From positions 1,550,001 to 1,614,000 of the forward strand of contig NW_025954962.1 of the NCBI RefSeq assembly GCF_022376445.1: a stretch of 64,000 nt of DNA, given 5' to 3'. Position numbers and translations under genes: made by a program. Shown here one piece after another: positions 35,753 to 46,614 of this stretch. Each line of letters starts with the position of its first letter. Within the stretch, counting starts at the first letter, position 1. The notes under the pieces are model-generated. The model saw nothing but the letters and a program-made list of their open reading frames with translations, searched no databases and had not been told where the DNA came from. Origin of the DNA: Fomitopsis serialis. Taxonomy: Eukaryota > Basidiomycota > Agaricomycetes > Polyporales > Fomitopsidaceae.

Positions 35753-37732
35753 TCACGGTTCCAGCCGCTTGGGGTCGCGCGGGAATAGCGACGCGCGGCG
35801 GATGTTGTTCAGCTTCAAGAACAGCATCAGCACGCGCTCGAGGCCGATACCGCCTCCGCCATGGGGCGGGCAGCCGAGCCTGAACGCGTCGAGGTAGGGG
35901 CCCATCGTCGCGGGGTCGACGCCCTTGGCGCGCATGAGCTCCGCGAGGAGGGCGGGGTCGTGCACGCGCTGCGCCCGGAGAGGATCTCCTCGCCGCGCAT
36001 GAAGAAGTCGTACGAGTTGGAGAGCGTCGGGTCGGCCGGGTCGGGCATGGTGTAGAACGGGCGGAGCGCCATCGGGAACTTGTCGATGATGAAGTAGTCC
36101 GTGTCGTACTTGGCACGCACGAGCCGCCCGAGCCGCTTCTCATTTTCCGTGCTGCGGCGATGCGTGTGAGAAATGAGACGCCGCGGATGGCGGTAGGCGG
36201 GACTCACTTGATGTCGTCCAGGGTGTCCCTCGGCACGCCGTCCGCGACGAGAATGTCCACCGCCTCCGCGAAGCTGAGCCGGAGCGTGCCCTCGGGGCCC
36301 TCGCGCCACTTGAACTCGTCCGCGGGGAACTGGCGGCGCACGGTGTCGATCTCCTTCGCGCACGTCTGCTTGAGGCTGCGGAACATGTGCAGGAAGAGCC
36401 CGTCGAGGAGCTCGAGCACCTCGTGGTAGTGCTCGTCGATGGCCATCTCGAGATCGAGGCCGATGAACTCCGTCATGTGCCGGTGCGTGTTCGAGTCCTC
36501 CGCGCGGAAGACGGGCCCGATCTCGTAGACGCGCTCGAAGTCGGCCGCGATGGCCATCTGCTTCGCCAGTTGCGGCGATTGCGCGAGGTAAGCGTTGCCT
36601 ATGACGTTGAGTATGAGGAGAGGACGGCAGACAGGACGAAGAGCAGTGCGCACCTTTGAAGTAGCTGACCTTGAAGACGGACGCGCCGGACTCGGTCGCG
36701 GCGCCCTGCAATTTTGGCGTGTGGATCTCCATGAAGTTCTTGCTCTCTAGATATTCACGGAACAGACCGCCGATCGCATGTTGCAGCTTGAAGACAGCTT
36801 GATTGGTCGTTGTCTGAGGGTCTGTGTTACTTCAAGCGTGGTTGCAGGTCGAGAACGTGGACGTACTCTTAGGTCAACGATGCGGTTGTTCAGTCTAGTG
36901 TCCAGGAGCACCCTTTTGAATTGCACGTCTTCTGTCGTCTCGATTTCAGTGTCAGGGCGTGTAGCATCCTCGACGCTGAACGGCAACACGGTCTCGAGGC
37001 CGGACTCAAGATGGATCTGGATGGTGTGGCGTTCAGTCTTGGGCTGTCTTCTCCCAGAGACGCACACAAACCTGCGAAATGTGGATCTCAACATCTCCCA
37101 CCGTTGCGCTCTTGATCGGCTCTGGCGTCTTCTTCACGGTGCCCTCCACCAGCACGATGCTCTCCATAGCGAGACCCGCGGCCCACTTGGCCATCTGCTT
37201 GCTCACCTTCTCGGGCGAGACGGTGAGCAGGGCCTGGATGGAGTCGATGCGCTGGCGGAGGTTGAAGAAGACCATCTTGCTGCCCTGGGCACGCGACGTC
37301 TGGACGCGGGCGCGGAGGAAGACCTGCGTGCCGTCCATGTCGGGCGTGAGGGCCGCAATCCGCACGCGGGGCCGCCGCGGGCGCGCCTGCGACTTGTTCA
37401 GGGGGAGCTTGCCGTAGAACTCCGTCGCGAAGTCCTGTGTGCGGACATAGCGGAGGGGTGTCTGTCAAATGGGACGGCCTGAGAAGGCGGGGATGCGTAC
37501 CACCTCCGCGGCGGCCTTTTGGGCGTCGAGCTCTGCCTGCCGTGCGGCCTTTTCTGCGGCCTTCTTTGCTTCTCTGCCTCCTTTGCGCGTTTCTTGAGCT
37601 CGCTCTTGGACGGACCCTTTGCGTCGACGCCTTCCTCCGCCCTGGGGAAATTTAGCAGGCTTTGTGAGGGGGATAGAGCTGCACTCACGGCTGTTCTGCG
37701 GGAGGGTTCTGTATGGGTTGAGTGTCAGCCAT
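35753..37732 (-). CDS. DPS1: Aspartyl-tRNA synthetase, cytosolic
   Basis: An essential class II enzyme that charges tRNA-Asp. The ATG at 37732 gives [15 protein letters not shown], then a Lys/Ala-rich N-terminal extension as in yeast Dps1. The OB-fold anticodon domain follows ([20 protein letters not shown]). The catalytic core has motif 1 ([20 protein letters not shown]), motif 2 ([20 protein letters not shown]) and motif 3 ([13 protein letters not shown]), and ends [18 protein letters not shown]. Several short introns are present. Two reading-frame breaks are not introns: after GEEILSG (bases 35974-35976, a CCC run on the plus strand) and in the lysine-rich extension (37565-37567, a TTT run). 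Each is repaired by one extra base in the run. As the gene is essential these are almost certainly sequence errors. Confidence 0.92.
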
Positions 37733-38008
37733 GGTGGTTGTCGGTCAGTGTGCGGTCTGCTGCGATACAAGGAAAGGGTGTGGCGGAGGCGAGTCACGCT
37801 CTGGATGAGTCGATCGATGGGACGGGACGCTGTGCTAGGGTTAGGTCTGGTGCTAACCCTAGGCGGGCCGAGTCACGGCGAGTCGCCGCTCTAGCTCCGT
37901 GAAACGCGGCCATTTGAGCTGGCAGCCTGAGCCTGACACGAGTCCTCCCGACTCCTGTTGCAACCGCCACTGCCAGCGCCATCTCGCCCTCCACCCCGCC
38001 CGCCCAAA
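37733..38008. promoter_or_regulatory. Shared divergent promoter of DPS1 and AAT1
   Basis: The two ATGs are 276 bp apart on opposite strands. The region contains a perfect 10 bp inverted repeat of a telobox-like sequence at 37835-37862 and a pyrimidine-rich tract next to AAT1 (about 37940-38000). Confidence 0.6.
37835..37862. repeat. Telobox-type inverted repeat in the DPS1/AAT1 promoter
   Basis: The left arm ctagggttag (37835-37844) is exactly complementary to the right arm ctaaccctag (37853-37862), with the 8 base spacer gtctggtg. Each arm contains AGGGTTAG, which matches telobox elements bound by Tbf1/TRF-type Myb factors. It lies 103-130 bases from the DPS1 ATG and 147-174 bases from the AAT1 ATG. 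Confidence 0.7.
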
Positions 38009-39645
38009 ATGCAGGCCATTGCCCGCCCCCTCGCCCGCGCCGCCCCCAGGCAGGTCCGTGCCGCCGCCGCCCTCTCGACGTGGGCCAACGTCCCCGCCGG
38101 CCCCCCGGACCCCATTTTGGGTGAGTCTTCCCGCAGACGTGTGCCTAACGCCGGCTGCCGGTTACATACTTGCCTGGCCTGGGATCGCCCGAAGCGACGG
38201 CATCCACTTCGTCCTGCTCTCACCGTCACGCTGCTCGACAGTCGACCTCATCGACCCATCCCTTCTCTGCGACCCCATGACTCCCCGACTATATCCCGCA
38301 GTGCTCACACCCCCTTCTAGGCGTGACCGAGGCGTTCAAGGCCGACCAGGACTCTCGCAAGATCAACCTTGGTGTTGGCGCATACCGCGACGGCAATGGC
38401 AAGCCTTACGTGCTCAGCAGTGTCAAGAAGGCAGAAGAATTCTTGACCGCGAACAACCCCGACAAGGAGTATTTGCCCATCAGCGGTCTTCCTGAATTCA
38501 CCAAGGCCGCAGCAAAGCTCGCGTATGGCGCGGACAGCAAGCCGTTGAATGACAGCGCGGTGCGTGCTATTAGACACGAGTAAACTACGAGGGAGTTCAT
38601 GAGGAGTTATGGTTAGGTCGCTGTCGTGCAGTCCATCTCGGGCACGGGTGCCCTGCGCATTGGTGGCGCGTTCTTCCACAAATTCTTCCCCCACTCAAAG
38701 GCGATCTACATCCCGAACCCTTCGTGGGGTAACCACACTGCTGTGTTCCGTGACTCCGGCCTCGAGGTCAAGCAATATCGGTATTTTGACAAGAAGACCG
38801 TGGGTCTTGACTTTCAGGGCTTGAAGGAGGACCTGAGGGTAAGATTAGCTACTCCAGCGACTAGACATTCATATCTAATATACATTTCCAGAGTATTCCT
38901 ACGAACTCATTGGTCCTGCTGCACGCCTGTGCGCACAACCCCACCGGTGTCGACCCGACGCCCGAGCAGTGGAAGGAGATTTCCGACATCATCAAGGAGA
39001 AGTCGCTCTTCCCCTTCTTCGACATGGCCTACCAGGGCTTCGCCTCGGGCGACACCACGCGTGACGCGTTCGCCCTGCGTCACTTCGTCTCGGAGGGCCA
39101 CCAGGTCGCGCTCTCGCAGTCGTTCGCCAAGAACATGGGTCTCTACGGCGAGCGTGTCGGTGCGTTCTCCGTGACGTGCGCGGACGAGGGCGAGAAGAAG
39201 CGTCTGGAGAGCCAGCTGAAGATCATCGTCCGCCCGATGTACTCGAACCCGCCGCTGCATGGCGCGCGGATCGCGAGCACGATCCTGAACAGCCCGGAGC
39301 TGTACACGGAGTGGGAGGACGAGGTGAAGGGCATGGCGAACCGCATCATCTCGATGCGTGACCGCCTGTACGACAACCTCGTCTCGCTCAAGACGCCGGC
39401 GAGTGGGGACACATCAAGAGCCAGATCGGCATGTTCAGGTGCGGCGACATGTGATCGTCTGTGAGGTGATGCTGATGACGGCGCGACAGCTTCACTGGCC
39501 TGACGACGCCGCAGACGCAGGCGTGGCGCAGAAGGCGCACATCTACATGACGGCGGATGGCCGTATCTCGATGGCGGGTCTGAACGGCCACAACGTCGAC
39601 TACTTCTCGGAAAGCGTGAGCAAGGCGGTCAAGGGCGAGCTCTGA
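38009..39645 (+). CDS. AAT1: Aspartate aminotransferase, mitochondrial
   Basis: A PLP enzyme interconverting aspartate/2-oxoglutarate and oxaloacetate/glutamate in the malate-aspartate shuttle. The ATG at 38009 gives an Arg/Ala-rich mitochondrial presequence ([16 protein letters not shown]). Spliced exons give [96 protein letters not shown] and the PLP-lysine region [19 protein letters not shown]. The last part, with [18 protein letters not shown], ends at 39645. Two frame breaks are seen: near 39398 (GG, before [13 protein letters not shown]) and near 39523 (before AQKAHIY); each needs one extra base. The enzyme is probably intact in the organism. Its mitochondrial location is inferred from the presequence. 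Confidence 0.93.
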
Positions 39646-40078
39646 GCTGGATTCGGGCTCTTTGAATTGTTGCATTGACACTGCTAGAGTGGATTGGATG
39701 TGGTAGACATCTACGGCCAGACTAATGGAGCGTCCTGTCACTGATAATTGCGCGCCGCACTCTTGTTTCGGATCCGTTTGTTGTTGCACGGTGGGTGTCT
39801 GTCTGCGCGGACAAGTGGCGGTGTTAGAGGACGTGCGGGCAGCTACTGACGGGAAGGTGTCGTGACGTTGGCTGGCTTCCGTTCCAAATAGGATTGCTAC
39901 AGGCCAGGAATGGCAGGTGTGGTGCTTCGAGGCCGCCTTCTACCCACAGCTAATGTCGCCGCTCTCAACAGACATCGCATGAGCCGCCACCAGCTCTCCT
40001 TCGCTCTCCACGACCACCACCACGCCGTCCGCCCCCGCACCGTCGCGCGCAGCCGTCCCCCGTTCGTGGTCCAGCAGG
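39646..40078. other. Gap after AAT1
   Basis: This contains the AAT1 3' flank and the upstream region of the next plus-strand locus. From about 39990 the plus strand already reads as Ser/Thr/Pro-rich protein in the frame of the next gene, so that gene may start further upstream than annotated. Confidence 0.4.
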
Positions 40079-43000
40079 ATGCCCACGCTGCGCTGGCGTC
40101 GAAAGACGTCCACGCCCTTCTTCCCCGGCGCGTGGCCCAACTCTTCCGCCTCGGATCAGGACCACGACCAGCGCCTGCCCGTGTACAGCGATGACGCACC
40201 GCCCCAGCTCCCCGAACTTCGCCATCTGAGCCCCCGCAAGCACCACGGCGAGGACCTAGCGGCGCTCGCTGAAGAGGGCTGGGGTTCCCGATCGTTTCGA
40301 GAAGCAGGCTTTGAGGATGAGGGCGCGCTGTGGGAGCGCGAGTCGGGAGCGGCGGGCTTCGCAGCCCATGGCAATGCCCAGCCCTGCGTCGACGAGCGCG
40401 CCGCTGAGTGCGTCGTTGTCGCAGGCCTCGACTTTCAGTGATCAGACTGTAAGCCCTGTTCCTCAAAGTCTAATTAGGCGCATATACCGACGCTGCTGCA
40501 GGACTCTGAGGGCGTCCTCACCCCACAGTCGATCCAAGGTCCGCTCTGGCTCTCTCCGCGTACAGAAGCTCCTTACACCCAAATCACCAAAGACAGCCTC
40601 GTTTCCGAGTCCACCTCTTTCTACCAATCTTTCGATGACCAGCCACGCCACGACCAGGACTCTTTCTCGCATGATACCACCATAGACACAATCAACGTTA
40701 ATACCACTGTATCCAGCTCTAATACGGCCGACTTCCACCCGCATCGCGGCGCGACGCGCGCGGCGTATCGCAATCCGCCGCTCTTGGACTTTTCGGAGCC
40801 TCTTCCGCTAACTCGCATCAGCCTGGACTGGGAGGCGGTGCTTCGTCCCCGAAGGCGAACAATGTCTCTCTGCAGAGTCCGCGCCTATCGCAGTCGCCCA
40901 TTCAATTCTCTACACCGTCTGCTGTCGGCTCCCCCGTGCTCCGCGACGGCGAACCTGCAGCCTTCAACCCCGAAGCCATGGCGACCACGTTCTTCCCCGT
41001 GCCCACGAGCAGCGGCCACGAACATTCCTCAGAAACTCATGAAGACGTCGGGCAGGCCGCTTCCTCTCCGCTGACCTCGCCGTCTGCCTATAGCCTTGGC
41101 ACGGACTCTCCGGTGCTCCCTGCTGACGTCGGCCCAATCCAGAACCCTCAGCCTCCGCTCAATTCGCCGTATACGCTCATGGCGGGGGACTTGGACGCGT
41201 TCGCGGCCGCCGCGACGAGCTCTTCGCTGTCGCTGCCTACGTCGCTGCACTCTGCGCTGTCGGAGGTGCTGCTGGCTGACTCAGAGATATCAGAGCGGAG
41301 CCCGCTGCCGCCCCCGCATTTCCGCGCGTAAGCAACGAGTTGCATGTGCGTAGCCCGTCGCTTGTGGTTGCCGCTCAGTGCGGGAATGACATGACTGCGT
41401 TCCCGCGCACTCCTGGGGCAGACGGGAAGATGACGACGAGTATGACGAGGCGGGAGACGCTGCCGTCGAGGAGCGATCCGGATGCGCACCGACGGATGAG
41501 CGCACCGCTCTTGCACTCTCCACATACGCCCGTTCATCGTAGCACGCCGCGTGAACGTAGGCAAACGCTTAGCAGCCGTGTGGAAGTTCAGCATGTCCAG
41601 GATGACCCTGACGGCGCGGATGGGGGTCACCGGCCAGCGAAGATTCCAGTCTTTGGGAAGATGCGGAAGCTGGGAGGAAAGTTCTTGAGCTTATTTGGCG
41701 GCAAAATGTGAAGGCGCCTGGACCGGGTGTAGGTATCGAAGGACCTACGCCAGAGTTCGCAGTGAAGAAGACGCGAAGACGACTGTGACGAAGGTCGAGT
41801 TTGAATCGGTGGGTGTATGTGTACTATCGCGTGGAATGCAGTGTGTCATTGTTCTGGTTGTCGCAGGAGCACCCGATATCTCGCCCTGTCCCCGAACTCC
41901 TGCCCGGGATGCGCGCGCGTCGCGCCGGTCCCTGCCACTGAGGATGTCGAAGTCGCCTTCCGACTCCCCCCGTCGCCTCGGCGCGACTCGTTCCTGCCCA
42001 TTGATGACCCGGAGTCTGCGTCGAAGGGATGTGTCGATCCCTTGCAGCATATGCGCGGCAGCCCTTCCATCCAGTTCAAGAAGGATCGTGGCGCCTCTAG
42101 CAGCGACTATGCCCCGCAGACCCGTGTTACCCCGACACGAGCGCGAACGGTGACCGCCCCCGCAAAGCCCCAGAAGCTAGCAGCGAGAAAGCACCGCCCG
42201 CGCCGGTGACGGCAAAGCAGGCGCGGAGATTCTCCTTGTCTTCAGCGTTGTCGAGATCACGGTTTGACCGCTGAAGACGACGGTCGTACCACACCACCCG
42301 TGCCTGACTTCCCCAAGTCCTCGACGTGCGACCGGACCCGCGCCGCATCGACCCAGTGCGGCCCGTCAGTATGATTCCGCCCACCGGACTGGACGCGAAT
42401 CAGCCAGTCGTCTCTGAAGAGCGCTGTGGCCGGCTCGAAGAAGGGGAAGGAGAGAGCCAGGCCGGTCAGCATGGTCGTGAGCAGCAGCGCGGCAAGGCGC
42501 GCGTTCTTGGACCAACCCCAGATACGAGTGCAGGCGCCCACGCCTTTAATCGGCCCGGCGGCGAGCACGTCGAAGGAGGATGTGCGCGCGAGGCATACGA
42601 GCATGCTTGTGGGGAAGGAGAAGGACGTGAGGCGCGATATGATCGAGGTCGCGGGGTCGAAGTTCAGGATGCACAAGCCGAGGCTGCCTGAGGGTGCGGA
42701 CCATCCTGAACGTGATCGCGAGGCCGCAACCCCACCCGCTGACGTGGTGCAGAGTCCTAAACTCGGCCCTGAGCGGGTTATTGAGGAGGCTTCTACGGAG
42801 CTGGTCACATCAGCGTCTGCCATGGAATCTCCGTACGAACCCGCTCTGCGTGAACGTGTACCCATCGAGCGTCCTGGCCCTGATGAAGTGCAGGCATACG
42901 CAGTCCCTGCCCCGGAGACGGAGGCACAAGCGCCCTCGCGCCGATTCTCACTCTCATCCGCCATTTCGCGGCGCGCCATGCGTGCCCGAAGCATGATAGT

Positions 43001-43757
43001 CTCCGTTGGACGGCGCAGTAGCGAGAGCGACCGTGCAGCAAATAGTAGTGGGAGCACGGACGCCACCGCTACGCCGAACACCTCAGGGACGTCGAGCCCA
43101 CGTCCTCCTCATCGCCGTGGTAGAGGAAGCACGTTCAGCACGATCATCGATACTGGAGTGCGGTTCGACATGATGACGCCTGGCTTTGGGTTCGTCATGC
43201 CGACGCCGACGCCATCTTCTCCGCGTGTCACGGCTGATTCACCGACTACGTCGGCGCGACGCTCGAACGATGCGGACTTCAGGCGTGATCGGGACGACGC
43301 GCCTGTGCCCAGGACGCTTGACTTGGAGGTGGCGGGAGAGATTGCCGGGATGGAAGAGTATCCATCGCCGGATTCAGACCTCGATAGCATGAGCTTCGCC
43401 GGGACGGCGACACTCTTGGAGAGCGTAGCGAGCGGCATCAGTGTTAACTCGTCGTATGCTGACTTCTTTGTGGACGCTCGCTCGGAGGCTACGAACTGCA
43501 GCATGGACTTCGACGAGCCTGGGGACACCCTGGTTCGCGGAGGTGCGACGAGACTGGGCGAGCCCTTCGAGGGTGGCGAGCCTGTGATCAGACAGATTGA
43601 GCTGGTCCGTGCATCGAGCACGGCGGTTGGGTCGTCGGGCAGCTCGGAGGGTGGGACGCCTATGGTTGAAGCTGTGGAGAGGGAGGAAGAGAGGGGGTTC
43701 TTACGGGCGCTGGGGCTCGAGCTGCCGGTTGATCATGTTAATCGGCTGGTTGGGTAG
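40079..43757 (+). CDS. Large disordered Ser/Pro-rich protein, conserved in basidiomycetes, frame-disrupted
   Basis: A long locus that codes throughout but in changing frames. The earliest convincing ATG is at 40079 (MPTLRWRRKTSTPFF). An intron at about 40448-40500 joins SQASTFSDQT to DSEGVLTPQSIQGPLWLSP, followed by DFHPHRGATRAAYRNPPLLD and FSEPLPLTRISL. Frame breaks with the sign of one missing base occur near 40825, 41703-41706, 42168-42171 and 42326; breaks near 42260 and 42415 need two bases. Later segments carry repeated basophilic phospho-site motifs (RPVSMIPP, RPVSMVVS, RHTSMLVG) and two copies of a RRFSLSSA-L/I-SR motif. It ends ALGLELPVDHVNRLVG at 43757. No enzymatic domain is seen. 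Two adjacent genes, split near 41710, remain possible. Function unknown; a kinase-regulated scaffold is an inference. Confidence 0.5.
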
Positions 43758-44297
43758 AGTGTTTCGGGACGAACAAGAAGGTTTGGGGTTACCAAATTCA
43801 ATGTATTCAGCGACTGATACCCAGACCTTTGTTGTAGATTGCTTTTCACCTCAAGACTTTCCATCTCTGTTCGTGACATAGTTCTCCCACTCGCATAAGC
43901 CTGTCCATTTACCGGACGCTCCGGTCGCTCTTATCATCAAACCATACATTACGGACACATCGAACGGCCGCCCCCCGGGCATCTTTCTGCATTGGTATGG
44001 ATGGTTATCGTGGCATAGAACTTGGGAAAGACGGAAACCATTCGTCTGTTGGGTTGGTTTCTCAAAGCACTATATATGGTTTCAGGTATACAATCACACC
44101 ATTACCAGATGCCTGTCAGCGGTCCCCCGCTTGCCGTGTCTCCATAAACGCTCTGGTATATAAGGAATCCTCCTTCCCGACTGTTCGCGGTAAATTAAGG
44201 CTCGCAACGGATGCAACTGTCAAGTGCACTATGCTCGATGCATTTCTCTGCCTGGTCCGCGTTGTCGACGACTCGGACTGAATTGGGCTCAGTTGTC
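43758..44297. other. Convergent gap
   Basis: This lies between the disordered protein (plus) and a minus-strand locus and holds their 3' flanks. No other feature is recognised. Confidence 0.45.
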
Positions 44298-44720
44298 TCA
44301 GTGGCGGTGCGCAACCTGTTCAGCGGTTTGTTGAAGTATTTCCACGCAACTGTTTGGATTGACTGACGCAGAATCACTGAGACCCCGATCAATTGTAGGA
44401 TCCGTGAATGCGACGGGGGCCGGTCGAAGGGGACTCCTGGGAGGCCGGGGAGGGGGAATTGGCTTCTGACATTCCGAGTCGCCAGAGTGGCCAAGCGGGC
44501 TCACGCTAGAGATGTTACGATCGACTTGCGGGTACGAGGCGGCGGTCGATCCTCCCGGCATGACCACGGAACGACTGGTATCTTGATTCCATGAAAAGTC
44601 TTCTGGCTTCAGAGTGGACTGGCGACTGGGAGTACATGGTGCGCGAGCTGTACTGGCTTCGTCCGGTAGCAATTCGGCATCAGGTTCGTCATTGAAGACG
44701 ATGTCGCCTGTGTGGACAAT
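44298..44720 (-). CDS. Pro/Ser-rich exon of an unknown minus-strand gene
   Basis: A good acceptor (gtccacacag) precedes a coding-like exon beginning GDIVFNDEPDAELLPDEA at about 44720. It continues through a Ser/Pro-rich stretch with the poly-Pro cluster KPIPPPRPPRSPLRP and ends EILQQTAEQVAHRH at the stop at 44298. No family is recognised. It is plausibly the last exon of the gene whose first exons lie at 45520-46181, but the linking exons were not found. Confidence 0.4.
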   Translation of the reverse strand: MVHTGDIVFNDEPDAELLPDEASTARAPCTPSRQSTLKPEDFSWNQDTSRSVVMPGGSTAASYPQVDRNISSVSPLGHSGDSECQKPIPPPRPPRSPLRPAPVAFTDPTIDRGLSDSASVNPNSCVEILQQTAEQVAHRH

Positions 44721-45519
44721 TACCGACACAGTGAACATCATGGTGCCAGTGTGATAATGAGCGGTCGACAAGAAACTAGTGCTGGCACAGCCAGAGTGAG
44801 GTGCTTGGAGATGATTCTCAAGAACACCGAGAAGTGAATTTCAGCGCACAATTCCTCAGCTGCCATTATAAGCACACGCATTGGCGGGGCAAAGCGGCTT
44901 GTGGGTCCTTGTTGGCCAGAGCGCTAATCAACCACTAGAATGCCGGCGCCGGCAGCTTATGGTGCAACGCTTTGGCCTACATAAGCTGAACAAAAGCCGG
45001 CCAAAGGTGACAACACTTACCTGTTCATTATTGGTAGCTAGTCAATGGCACGACGTGCAAGCAGTAATCAGGTCCATATTGTCTAGCCAAGGGTTTAGTA
45101 ATGAACACTCTGCCAGGGGGGGAGGTATGGAATCGCGGGGCGCGCCCCGAAACCAAATTAACGGAGTGGGCTGAAGATGTCGGGTTCAATGGAGGCTTGC
45201 GGAGAAAGTCCGATGTCCATGTTTAATGTCGGCTATGCTATTATTTCGTGGTGTGGTGGTCACTGACATTACCGCAGGTACCCATACTACATGCCCGGGG
45301 ACACAACACTTGTCCTACCGTGGACTACCGGCAGTGTAGGAAACGAAATGGATCGTCCTGATCTTGCTCTATTGTGTAACCGCCAATTGTGCATACCCAC
45401 AGGCTACTCGTCAGAACATGTGTCGAACAAGGTGGTTCTATTATTGTGAAGACCCACTCGGCTCAGAATAGGCTGCAGAAACATCCTGGCCCCGAGCCAG
45501 TACTCACTTCGGCGGCATC
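44721..45519. other. Unresolved stretch between two coding-like blocks
   Basis: If the blocks at 44298-44720 and 45520-46181 belong to one gene, this is intronic with perhaps small exons; otherwise it is intergenic. The block after it ends in a strong donor (GTGAGT at about 45500-45505), which favours more exons here. I saw no family similarity. Confidence 0.35.
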
Positions 45520-46181
45520 ATCTTGTCCGGGTAGGTCCCGAGAGAGACCTCTGCCGTGGGATCCGTGGGTACTGTTAGGCTGAAGGGCCGGATGGGTACT
45601 GGGGCCGCAAATCGCTGGCGCAATAACTGCGAATCTCGATTATCACCCCGGGCGAAGGCTCGACCTCCTGAGGAAGGTGCATTGCCGTCGGCGGGCCGCC
45701 TGAAAGGATCCGTGCGTCTGCTTTTCGATGGGTGAGCGGCGGAGCAGTATGCTGTAGTGCCGGTGATTGGACTCCTGCCATCATGGGGCCACATCGAGAT
45801 ATCGACGGTTCTGGCAATGGTGTAGGAATCGGTGAACCGGGTCTTCCAATGTCTATAAGCGGCGCCGCTGTCGTCTGTGTGGAATTCTTGCCACGGTAGA
45901 CTGGTCCGCGCCACCGCGGAGCAGGGTACGGTCTGTAGAAGTGTGGCTTCTGCGCGAGTGTCGATCGTGGCCGAGGGCACGAAGGCTTGGTGAGGGAGGG
46001 CGGGATGTCCGGAGCGGGCGTCGCATCCTGAAGTGGACGTGTTAGGTGTGGGTGGGGCGCCGATGTGCGAATGAGGCGCGTCTGCGTGGCGTAATACGCA
46101 GTAAATGCACGGCAGATGGTGGCGGTTGGGCATGTTGTCTTTGTCCCGTTGTGATCGGGTCCCAGATCCTTGCTGTTCCAT
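45520..46181 (-). CDS. Pro-rich protein, N-terminal part, function unknown
   Basis: The ATG at 46181 gives MEQQGSGTRSQRDKDNMPN followed by HHLPCIYC. A donor there and an acceptor (cgtccacttcag) join it to DATPAPDIPPSLTKPSCPRP, followed by KPHFYRPYPAPRWRGPVYRG and EVEPSPGVIIEIRS. After DLRPQ the frame must move by one missing base near 45596-45601 to continue as VPIRPFSLTVPTDPTAEVSL and on to PDKMMPP, where a strong donor occurs. Composition, splice signals and the repeated Pro/Arg pattern support coding. No domain or family is recognised. Confidence 0.4.
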
Positions 46182-46614
46182 ATATACAGATAGCACAAGG
46201 GCCAAAACAGAGCTTGGTCCCGCACCTATTGTATGCCGCGTCTTGAGAGGACAAGCTTTAGCCTTCCACCAGAAGATGAGAGTGGGGGTCAGAACAAGGT
46301 GTTTTAAGCGCTCGGTAACTTGCACACTCACCCGACACTCACCAACACCAATCTCGTTTCTTCACTGGTACCACTGACATGAAGAATGTGAATCAACTCA
46401 TATAACTCGCTATGACCATAAAACAAACTCAGAGGCGCACACGGTAACGCAGAACTGACAGACAGCGTGCGTGTCGTTGATAGACCTACCTGATTCCTGC
46501 AAACTAAAGTCGACGGCGTCAACTGGAAGTCTCACCTTGCGCCAGACTGGTGGTTGAAGATCATGGCTTCTGCCCCCCTCGTACAGAGTTTACACCTTTT
46601 GAGTACGACAGCTG
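46182..46614. other. Gap between two minus-strand genes
   Basis: This holds the promoter of the Pro-rich locus and the 3' flank of ELP5. Nothing else is recognised. Confidence 0.45.

Noticed and set aside
35753..37732. DPS1 as a pseudogene because of two frame breaks
   Set aside because: All three class II motifs and the C-terminus are intact, each break is repaired by one base in a homopolymer, and several other genes here show the same pattern. An assembly error is the simpler reading.
38009..39645. AAT1 truncated by an early stop as a short isoform
   Set aside because: The sequence after both breaks continues the conserved C-terminal domain without loss, so the stops arise only from missing bases.
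44298..46181. A mobile-element remnant in the orphan Pro-rich locus
   Set aside because: No terminal repeats, target duplications, transposase, reverse transcriptase or integrase motifs were seen.
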